Positions 1-5,546 of a DNA stretch of 12,587 nt are shown one piece after another; the first letter of the stretch is position 1, and the number at the start of each line of letters is the position of its first letter. Where the stretch lies: contig SLSB01000311.1 in assembly GCA_007130675.1 (NCBI GenBank), positions 1 through 12,587 on the forward strand. Reading direction: 5' to 3'. The position numbers and the translations under genes are program-made. The notes beneath the pieces were generated by a model, which was not told the DNA's origin, searched no databases, and saw nothing but the letters and a program-made list of their open reading frames with translations. The stretch is from Candidatus Hydrogenedentota bacterium (GTDB lineage: Bacteria > Hydrogenedentota > Hydrogenedentia > Hydrogenedentales > SLHB01).

Positions 1-681
1 CGCGCATTCGACCCCGGGCGGATGTGTTCAATCCATAACGGCGTCAACGCGCACGAGTTCAAGCCTGACCCGGCCCAACGCGCCGAGGCGCGCGCTGAAT
101 TCGGATATGCCGACGGAGATCTCGTGTGCGGGATCGCCGCGCGCCTGGTGCCGGCAAAAGGCCACTCGTTCTTGTTCCGCGCCGCGGCTATGCTCAAAAA
201 CGAGTTTCCCCACCTGCGTCTGCTCGTCTTGGGCCGTGGCGACCTCGAACCCGAGCTGGTCGCCCTCACGCAAGAGCTCGGCATTGCCGGCATCGTGACG
301 TTCGCCGGGTTTCGCGACGACATGGCCCGCTGCACCCAAGCTTTTGATATCGGTGTCCAGCCCTCGATCGACTGCGACACGTCTTCGTTCAGCCTGAAAG
401 AACAGATGGCCGAGGAGAAGCCGGTGGTCTGCTCGGATTACGGCGGCCTGACCGAAATCCTGACCAATGAGCTTGAAGGGTTTATTGTGCCCACCGGGAC
501 CGTCGAGCCCCTGGCGGAGGCCATGAAAAAACTCCTCGAAAACAGCGAATTGCGCCAAAAAATGGGGAGAGCAGGACGCCGCCGGGTCTTGAAAGACTTC
601 ACTTTGGAGGTGTTTGCACAGCGCACCGCCGAGGCGTATTACCAGGCATTGGAGATTCACGGTGCGCATTCTGCATCTTAA
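1..681 (+). CDS. Family 4 glycosyltransferase, C-terminal part (5' end outside window)
   Basis: The reading frame is open from base 1, so the first ATG (22) is unlikely to be the true start. What remains is the C-terminal Rossmann half of a GT-B fold enzyme, which transfers a sugar from a nucleotide-sugar donor. Visible GT4 features, numbered from the ATG at 22, are the inter-domain IHNGVN segment (about residues 4-9), a GIAARLVPAKGH donor-domain entry strand, a VLGRGDLEPEL strand-loop, and a D-x7-E version of the usual E-x7-E donor motif (D119 and E127), followed by EKPVVCSDYGGLTE. The substrate cannot be told. Its 3' end overlaps the next glycosyltransferase gene by 20 bases, so the two are probably cotranscribed and translationally coupled, most likely for lipopolysaccharide, capsule or another surface glycan. 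Confidence 0.9.
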   Translation, partial: RAFDPGRMCSIHNGVNAHEFKPDPAQRAEARAEFGYADGDLVCGIAARLVPAKGHSFLFRAAAMLKNEFPHLRLLVLGRGDLEPELVALTQELGIAGIVTFAGFRDDMARCTQAFDIGVQPSIDCDTSSFSLKEQMAEEKPVVCSDYGGLTEILTNELEGFIVPTGTVEPLAEAMKKLLENSELRQKMGRAGRRRVLKDFTLEVFAQRTAEAYYQALEIHGAHSAS

Positions 682-1747
682 CGAACAGCGCGGCTGGCGC
701 GGGGGAGAGCAGCAGGCCAGCTATCTTATCGAGGGTTTGGCGCGGCGCGGCCACTTCGTGGCTATCGCCGGGCGGTCCGGAGAAGAGTTCATCCAGCGCG
801 ACCATGGTCTGCAAGACCTCACTCGCGTAGGCTGCCCGTTTCGCGGGGAACTGGACCTGTTTACCGCCTTGCGGCTGGCGAAGGCTGTTAAGACGCTTGG
901 TATCGACATTCTCCACGCCCACTCGAGCCACGCACACACCCTTGCATGCCTCGCGCGGAAGTTTGCCGGCTCGTGCAAGGTGATGGTGACGCGGCGCGTG
1001 GACTTTGTGCCCAAATCCCACGTCCTAAACCGCTGGAAATATGCGCTGCCCGATCGTATCGTGTGCGTCTCGCGGTGTATCGCAGAAATCCTGCGCGGCT
1101 TTGGCGTCCCCGAGTCAAAACTGAGTGTCGTGAACAGCGCGCAGGATCCCGCGCGGTTCGATGTGACGCCGTACACCCGCGCAGAGTTGGGACTACCGGA
1201 TGATGTCCCGCTGTTCGGCAACGTGGGCGCGTTTGTCGGGCACAAAGACCACGCAACCCTTCTCGATGCGATGGCCATTGCGAAGAAGACCCTGCCCGAT
1301 TGCCATCTGGTACTCGTGGGTGACGGCGAACTGCGCGACGCAATCGAAACGCACATCGCGGCCAAGGGATTAGGTTCATCTGTGACGCTGCTGGGTTACC
1401 GGAGCGACGTGCCGCGGATTCTGCCCGTATTGGACGCATTCGTGCTATCGAGCAGCCAGGAAGGATTTGGCGGCGTGTGCGCCGAGGCCATGTTCTCGGG
1501 CGTGCCCGTAGTCTCCACCGACGCCGGCGGCATGATCGAGACGGTCAAACCCGGCATCACCGGGCTGATGGTCCCCAAACGGAACCCCGAAGCCCTCGCG
1601 GCCGCCATGGCACGGCTCATTGAGGATCCCGACCTCTCGGCGGACCTCGCCGATCGTGCCACCGGCTATGTAAACGAACACCTCACGGCCGACCGCATGG
1701 TCGAGAAATATGTCGGACTTTACGAGGAGATGATGGGGGAGAGGTAG
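662..1747 (+). CDS. Family 4 glycosyltransferase
   Basis: A full-length GT4 enzyme of 361 residues with a GT-B fold, probably peripheral to the inner face of the membrane. I chose the GTG at 662 rather than an upstream in-frame codon. It gives a normal N-terminus (VRILHLNEQRGWRGGEQQ), has GGAG seven bases upstream (651-654), and creates the 20-base overlap with the preceding gene typical of coupled operons. The acceptor domain starts with GGEQQ (residues 14-18), the counterpart of the GGAE loop of the family. The donor domain holds GNVGAFVGHKDH, a VLVGDGELR strand, the full E-x7-E motif (E267 and E275, in QEGFGGVCAEAM), and VPVVSTDAGGMIE. Acceptor and sugar are not predictable from sequence; heteropolysaccharide or LPS-core assembly is the default inference. 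No clear terminator follows. Confidence 0.92.
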   Translation: MRILHLNEQRGWRGGEQQASYLIEGLARRGHFVAIAGRSGEEFIQRDHGLQDLTRVGCPFRGELDLFTALRLAKAVKTLGIDILHAHSSHAHTLACLARKFAGSCKVMVTRRVDFVPKSHVLNRWKYALPDRIVCVSRCIAEILRGFGVPESKLSVVNSAQDPARFDVTPYTRAELGLPDDVPLFGNVGAFVGHKDHATLLDAMAIAKKTLPDCHLVLVGDGELRDAIETHIAAKGLGSSVTLLGYRSDVPRILPVLDAFVLSSSQEGFGGVCAEAMFSGVPVVSTDAGGMIETVKPGITGLMVPKRNPEALAAAMARLIEDPDLSADLADRATGYVNEHLTADRMVEKYVGLYEEMMGER

Positions 1748-1942
1748 CGCGGGCGTCTTGCTCGCATCTTACAGCAGATCAAACCTGAAGACCAGACGCT
1801 TGCGTTACCGGTTGGTTGAACCTTCTTGCGCATGATCCGCGAGACATTCTTCTGCACGGAAGGGGGCGGCTTTGACTATTAAGAGTGAAGGACAGTCCGG
1901 TTGCGCTTGTTGTATGCTTATTCGGTATGGAAGGAGTCGCGC

Positions 1943-2848
1943 ATGACGGACGTATGGATTGCATTGGGGCTGACCGCGTTCGCGGGAATGGCCACGGGTA
2001 TCGGCAGCATCATCGCCTTTACCGCAAAGCGCACCAACTACCGGTTTCTCTCCGTGGCCACCGGGTTTTCGGCAGGCGTCATGCTCTATGTGTCGTTTGT
2101 CGAAATTCTCCATAAAGGCGGGGAGGCGCTAACCGAAGCCTACGGCGAGTATTGGGGACACTGGGTAAATGTGGCGGCGTTTTTCGGGGGCTTGCTCCTG
2201 ATCGCTTTTGTGGACAACCTGATTCCCGCGGCGAAAAACCCGCATGAGGTGCGGTCGGAGAAAAAGACCGCACCATTGCATGAGCCAGATGCGCCGATGC
2301 CGGATTTGCGCGTCAACACATATGCGCCATCGTCTGCCTCCGCTTCGCATTCAGGTGATGCCAACGGCCACGATCCGAAACTCATGCGCACAGGATTATT
2401 TACCGCGCTTGCGATTGCAATTCACAATTTTCCCGAAGGTCTCGCCACCTTTCTCGCCGCGCTACACGACCCCGCTTTGGGAGTTGCCATCGCGGTGGCC
2501 GTCGCGTTGCACAATATCCCCGAAGGCATCAGCGTGTCGGTACCAATCTTCTACGCGACCGGGGACCGCCGTAAGGCGTTCCTGTATTCGTTCTTGAGCG
2601 GACTGGCCGAACCCGTCGGGGCCATTGTGGCCTACATCGCGCTACGCTTTGTCGTAGGGACCGAAAACGGGGCCTTCCCCTCGCAAGTGATGGGCATACT
2701 TTTCGGGGGCGTCGCCGGCATCATGGTCTACATCAGTCTCGACGAACTCCTGCCTACCAGCCGCGCCTACGGCAAAGGCCACGACAGCCTATTCGGCCTC
2801 ATCGCCGGCATGCTTGTCATGGCCATCAGCCTGCTCCTGATGCGATAG
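1943..2848 (+). CDS. zupT: ZIP-family divalent metal transporter ZupT
   Basis: Inner-membrane importer of zinc and probably other divalent metals (iron, manganese, cobalt), 301 residues with about eight membrane segments. The start is the ATG at 1943, six bases after a strong AAGGAG (1931-1936); a TTG start at 1901 is possible but has no such site. The two metal-binding helices carry the family signatures HNFPEG (161-166) and HNIPEG (190-195), the latter followed by ISVSVPIFYATGDRRKAFLYS, characteristic of the ZupT branch. A hydrophilic loop of about 55 residues (roughly 95-150) with scattered histidines lies between the third and fourth membrane segments and makes the protein longer than E. 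coli ZupT (257 residues). The gene stands alone: 195 bases from the glycosyltransferases and convergent with ilvN. I saw no clear Zur- or Fur-type operator upstream. Confidence 0.93.
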   Translation: MTDVWIALGLTAFAGMATGIGSIIAFTAKRTNYRFLSVATGFSAGVMLYVSFVEILHKGGEALTEAYGEYWGHWVNVAAFFGGLLLIAFVDNLIPAAKNPHEVRSEKKTAPLHEPDAPMPDLRVNTYAPSSASASHSGDANGHDPKLMRTGLFTALAIAIHNFPEGLATFLAALHDPALGVAIAVAVALHNIPEGISVSVPIFYATGDRRKAFLYSFLSGLAEPVGAIVAYIALRFVVGTENGAFPSQVMGILFGGVAGIMVYISLDELLPTSRAYGKGHDSLFGLIAGMLVMAISLLLMR

Positions 2849-3048
2849 ACGGCGCACTCGCTGGCGCATAAGGCTGCGGCACCTCATTGCGGGTTTCTTA
2901 GCGTAGTGTGCGCGTGGCGTTCGCTTTCATTATCAACAGTGTGCTGAGAAATATCTGAAGGCCTTGCTGATATCCGCCGGAGTCGACTTTCCGAGAACGG
3001 TCTTGCTGCGCAATCTGGCGGCGAACTCATGCGGATTTTGTGCCCTCC

Positions 3049-3363
3049 TCACTCGCGAAAAAACGCCTCGAGTTGCACAAACACGTCGTGATCGGCGGAA
3101 TGGCGGCGCACGGCACGGACATCGTGCAGTTTCTCGGTCTGTTTGATCATCTGGTCAAGGCGCGCGTCTTCGTTGACGAGCAGCCAGATGCGGCTGAGGG
3201 TCCCGTCGCCGATGGGCATACACAAGATGCCCTCGACGTTGTAGGCCCGCCGCGAGAACAAACCGCAGACATGCGACATCACGCCGGGGTGGTTGTTGAC
3301 GGTCAGTTCGAGCACTGTGCGCGGTAATGTCGATAGATTCTGCGTTTCAGTTGCGATGCTCAT
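3049..3363 (-). CDS. ilvN: Acetolactate synthase small (regulatory) subunit, AHAS I type
   Basis: Regulatory subunit of acetohydroxy acid synthase, which binds valine and gives feedback inhibition of the first common step of valine, leucine and isoleucine synthesis. It is 104 residues, one ACT domain only, like E. coli IlvN and unlike the longer IlvH-type subunits. The ACT domain starts at VLELTVNNHPGVMSHVCGLFSRRAYNVEG, where the NHPGV turn at the valine-binding interface is intact, and continues with WLLVNEDARLDQM. The ATG at 3363 was chosen over one six codons upstream because AAGGAG lies seven bases before it. It follows ilvB on the same strand after 109 bases, which hold a palindromic REP-like element, so the usual tight ilvB-ilvN coupling is broken here. 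No terminator is evident downstream. Confidence 0.95.
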   Translation of the reverse strand: MSIATETQNLSTLPRTVLELTVNNHPGVMSHVCGLFSRRAYNVEGILCMPIGDGTLSRIWLLVNEDARLDQMIKQTEKLHDVRAVRRHSADHDVFVQLEAFFRE

Positions 3364-3404
3364 CGTGTTTCTCCTTATCATTTCTATGAAAGATCCCTTA
3401 TACC

Positions 3405-3472
3405 GGCAAAAAACAGGGACTGCCCCAAGCGAGCGACGAAGGAGCGAGACGGGGCTGTCCCTGTTTTTCGCC
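3405..3472. repeat. REP-like palindromic element between ilvB and ilvN
   Basis: Two 22-base arms (3405-3426 and 3451-3472) are inverted copies matching at 20 of 22 positions, separated by a 24-base purine-rich loop (3427-3450). Each arm has a GC-rich core (CAGGGAC, then GCCCC) next to an A or T run, so on either strand the RNA would fold into a long hairpin whose outer arm ends in five or six U residues. It begins immediately after the ilvB stop codon. The architecture is that of a dispersed REP or MITE-like element; copy number cannot be judged from one window. It could act as a partial terminator or an RNA-stabilising hairpin that sets the ilvB to ilvN ratio. Confidence 0.75.
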
Positions 3473-5155
3473 TTACCCCGCCACCACCTCGGGGGCGAGC
3501 ATGTCGCGGTTGGCCGCGCCCGGCGGGACCATCGGGTACACCTTTTCGTTCACGTCGATGGGTGCATGGATCAGGCACGGCCCGAACGATGCCAGCGCTT
3601 CCTCGAGCAATGCCGCCGGGTCGTCTGCACCGCCCAAATCGGTCGTTTGCATGCCGAACCCCCTCGCGATTGCGCAGAAATCGACCGCCACGCGGTAGTC
3701 GCACGCAAAAATGCGCTGGCCGTAGAACAGGTCCTGCTGTTGATGCACCAGTCCCAGCGAGTTGTTGTTCATAACGATGATCTTGATGTTCACGTTCTCC
3801 TCGACCGCCGTCACAAGCTCCTGGATGTTCATCAACAGGCTGCCGTCGCCGCTGAAACACACGACCGTGCGTTCGCGACAGGCCAGCGCGGCGCCGATGG
3901 CCGCGGGAAGGCCGAAACCCATCGTGCCGAGTCCGCCGGAGGTCAGCCATTGCCGGGGTCGCCGCAACGGATATGCCTGGGCCACCCACATCTGGTGCTG
4001 TCCGACGTCGGTTGCGATGATGGCCGTGTCATCCAGACAGCGGGCGGTTTCGGCGATCAGACCGTACGGGGTGCGGGCATCGTCTACCCCCGGCATTTCG
4101 AGTGGGAAGGCATGGCGGAGTTCCGCGATGCGCGCCAGCCACCCCTCGCGCGGATTGCGGTCTATTTGGGGCAGCAGAGCCTCCAGAACAGCGTGCACAT
4201 CGCCCCGGACGCCCACGTGCGCTGTCTTGAGCTTGTCCAGCTCGCTGTGATCAATGTCGATATGGGCGATCTTCGCGTTGGGGCAGAACTCGGCCACTCT
4301 GCCCGTGGCGCGGTCGTCAAACCGTGCTCCCGCCGCGATAAGCAGGTCGCATTCTTCGAGGGCCATGTTGGTGAACCGCGCCGCATGCATGCCCAGCATG
4401 CCAATCGACAGGGGATGGTCCACGGGCATGGTCCCGAGGCCCATCAGCGTCATCGTCGTGGGCAACGAGGCCGTTTCGGCCAGCCGAACCGCTGACTCGG
4501 CCGCCCCGGCGTGCATGATCCCGCCGCCGAGGTATAGGATTGGCCGCTGGGCGGCGTTGATCAGTGCTGCCGCGCGTTCAAGCGCCCCCGCATCGAACGC
4601 CGGGGGCGTGTCAGCAGCTGCGGGTTCAGGCCATTGTTCTAGAGTGACGGTCTCGCGCTGCACATCTTTCGGAACGTCCACCAGAACTGGGCCGGGCCTT
4701 CCCGAGGCGGCAATCCGGAACGCTTCTGGGATAATGTCGAGCAAATCTGCCGCCGAGCGCACCAGGAAATTGTGCTTTGTTATGGGAATGCTCATCCCGT
4801 AGGTGTCGACTTCCTGAAATGCGTCGGTGCCGATCAGCGCACGGGGCACCTGCCCGGTAATGCAGATGACAGGCACTGAATCGAGCTTGGCGTCGGCCAG
4901 GGCGGTGAGGGCATTGGTCGCGCCGGGTCCGGACGTCGCCAGAAACACCGCGGGCCGGCCCGTGGCGCGGGCCATGCCCTGCGCAATAAAGCCCGCGCCT
5001 TGTTCATGGCGGGCCAACACGTGATGGATGCTCTGCGATTGACCGAGGGCGTCGTAGAGCGGCAGGTTTGCGCCTCCGGGGATACCCGCGATAGTGCAGA
5101 TGCCCTGGCGCTCGAGCAGGCGGACGATAAGTTCCGCGCCGGTCATGGTGGTCAT
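3473..5155 (-). CDS. ilvB: Acetolactate synthase large (catalytic) subunit, AHAS I type
   Basis: Thiamine-diphosphate enzyme that condenses two pyruvates to 2-acetolactate, or pyruvate with 2-oxobutyrate to 2-aceto-2-hydroxybutyrate; cytosolic, working with IlvN. The 560-residue length is normal. The catalytic glutamate that activates the cofactor is E51 in ARHEQGAGF. GDGS (436-439) through NNN (463-465) is the Mg/ThDP-binding motif, and SGPGATN (75-81) and GQVPRALIGTDAFQE are typical AHAS segments. The C-terminal part (NNNSLGLVHQQQDLFYGQR, then EKVYPMVPPGAAN) resembles the E. coli IlvB isoenzyme rather than IlvI or IlvG. The ATG at 5155 has AAGGAG eight bases upstream; an in-frame codon at 5239 would place the start inside the attenuator terminator, so I rejected it. 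Expression is likely set by the attenuator upstream. Confidence 0.96.
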   Translation of the reverse strand: MTTMTGAELIVRLLERQGICTIAGIPGGANLPLYDALGQSQSIHHVLARHEQGAGFIAQGMARATGRPAVFLATSGPGATNALTALADAKLDSVPVICITGQVPRALIGTDAFQEVDTYGMSIPITKHNFLVRSAADLLDIIPEAFRIAASGRPGPVLVDVPKDVQRETVTLEQWPEPAAADTPPAFDAGALERAAALINAAQRPILYLGGGIMHAGAAESAVRLAETASLPTTMTLMGLGTMPVDHPLSIGMLGMHAARFTNMALEECDLLIAAGARFDDRATGRVAEFCPNAKIAHIDIDHSELDKLKTAHVGVRGDVHAVLEALLPQIDRNPREGWLARIAELRHAFPLEMPGVDDARTPYGLIAETARCLDDTAIIATDVGQHQMWVAQAYPLRRPRQWLTSGGLGTMGFGLPAAIGAALACRERTVVCFSGDGSLLMNIQELVTAVEENVNIKIIVMNNNSLGLVHQQQDLFYGQRIFACDYRVAVDFCAIARGFGMQTTDLGGADDPAALLEEALASFGPCLIHAPIDVNEKVYPMVPPGAANRDMLAPEVVAG

Positions 5156-5219
5156 GGCCGTGTCTCCTTGTGGTGCCCATGGCGGCGGCTCCGGCGCTCG
5201 AGGGGGATACATAGAAATC

Positions 5220-5251
5220 GCCCCCGCCGACGCCTTCACGCCGATGGGGGC
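5220..5251 (-). terminator. Attenuator terminator hairpin of the ilvBN leader
   Basis: Read on the minus strand, GCCCCC (5251-5246) pairs with GGGGGC (5225-5220), and CGGCG (5243-5239) pairs with CGTCG (5232-5228, one G-U pair), around a TGAAGG loop. The following bases, GATTTCTAT, are only moderately U-rich, so termination may be incomplete or factor-assisted. It lies 64 bases before the ilvB start codon. Bases 5243-5229 are shared with the alternative antiterminator, so both structures cannot form together. Confidence 0.7.
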
Positions 5252-5327
5252 TGATATAGCCTTGTTTAGAACCCGCTACGGCGCACAGGCGTCGACACGT
5301 ACTACCACCACTACGCCTACCTGCACC
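5229..5327 (-). promoter_or_regulatory. Transcription attenuator: pause hairpin and antiterminator of the ilvBN leader
   Basis: Four segments can be read on the minus strand. Segment 1 (5327-5313) pairs with segment 2 (5292-5280): GGTGCA with TGCGCC (one G-U) and AGGCGT with ACGCCT, enclosing the valine codons in its loop. Segment 2 (5293-5279) can instead pair with segment 3 (5243-5229): GACGCCT with AGGCGTC and CGCCG with CGGCG, separated by a 3x3 internal loop. Segment 3 supplies both inner strands of the terminator. A ribosome stalled on valine codons covers segment 1, frees segment 2 and favours the antiterminator; a ribosome reaching the leader stop codon (5278-5276) covers segment 2 and lets the terminator form. 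Valine shortage should therefore raise ilvBN expression. The pairings were read by hand; energies were not computed. Confidence 0.8.
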
Positions 5328-5374
5328 AAGCGGGCGTTTGCATGGGCGATCGTGTTGTCGAACCGTCGCGTCAT
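5276..5374 (-). CDS. ivbL: Valine-rich ilvBN leader peptide (IvbL-like)
   Basis: A 32-codon open frame opens with ATG at 5374 and ends with TAG at 5278-5276. Its N-terminus is MTRRFDNTIAHANARL and it ends VQVGVVVVVRVDACAP, so eight of eleven codons from 17 to 27 are valine, five of them consecutive, using GTA, GTG and GTC. A purine-rich site (AAGGAGAGG, 5392-5384) precedes the start. It lies between a near-consensus promoter and the attenuator hairpins upstream of ilvB. From memory, the E. coli ilvBN leader IvbL also ends in a run of valines interrupted by RV and then AP, so this looks like a true counterpart. It is a sensor of charged valyl-tRNA, not a stable protein. Leucine is represented by a single codon (residue 16), so valine is the likely signal. 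Confidence 0.88.
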   Translation of the reverse strand: MTRRFDNTIAHANARLVQVGVVVVVRVDACAP

Positions 5375-5415
5375 AGCGTGTTGCCTCTCCTTCCCGGCTC
5401 ATTCCGGGTGTCGAG

Positions 5416-5444
5416 ATAGTACCACCAACAGGGGCATCTGTCAA
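5416..5444 (-). promoter_or_regulatory. Sigma-70-type promoter of the ilvBN leader transcript
   Basis: On the minus strand, a perfect TTGACA (5444-5439) is followed after 17 bases by TACTAT (5421-5416), which is preceded by TGG to give an extended -10. Transcription would begin near 5409, about 35 bases before the leader peptide start and about 250 bases before ilvB. This is the best promoter match I noticed in the window. Confidence 0.85.
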
Positions 5445-5456
5445 ATCCGCGATTTG
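5442..5456. promoter_or_regulatory. Candidate operator dyad overlapping the ilv -35 box
   Basis: CAAATC (5442-5447) and GATTTG (5451-5456) form a perfect inverted repeat around CGC. It overlaps half of the -35 hexamer of the ilvBN leader promoter, where a bound dimeric repressor would block polymerase. It is 22 bases upstream of the divergent promoter's -35, so it could serve both genes. The regulator is unknown; a chance match cannot be excluded. Confidence 0.35.
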
Positions 5457-5477
5457 GTGCTGGGGCGATCCCGCCCA

Positions 5478-5506
5478 TTGGTTCCTGAGGCCGGGTTTAG
5501 TAGAAT
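5478..5506 (+). promoter_or_regulatory. Sigma-70-type promoter of the GH123-like gene
   Basis: TTGGTT (5478-5483) and TAGAAT (5501-5506) are separated by exactly 17 bases, predicting a start near 5513 and a leader of about 34 bases before the ATG at 5547. An inverted repeat, GGGTTT (5493-5498) and AAACCC (5517-5522), straddles the -10 box and start point and might be an operator. With the ilv promoter on the other strand this makes a compact divergent control region. Confidence 0.65.
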
Positions 5507-5546
5507 CCATGCATTGAAACCCGTGCGCAACAGGAGAGCAAATACG

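Noticed and set aside
1872..1918. TTGACT (1872) and TATGCT (1913) upstream of zupT
   Set aside because: Each resembles a promoter hexamer, but they are 35 bases apart and neither has a partner at the proper spacing.
2933..3052. 39-codon minus-strand frame (GTG overlapping the ilvN stop) with a protein-like composition
   Set aside because: No good ribosome-binding site, no recognised motif and very short length. It could be a gene remnant, but I cannot support it as a gene.
3293..4495. 400-codon open frame on the plus strand across ilvB and the ilvN start
   Set aside because: It is antisense to ilvB, which has catalytic motifs throughout. The frame stays open because of GC-rich codon structure and its translation matches no protein style.
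5094..5546. Upstream extension of the GH123-like frame by 151 codons
   Set aside because: The extension would overlap ilvB and both promoters. The ATG at 5547 has an AGGAG site and starts a clear signal peptide.
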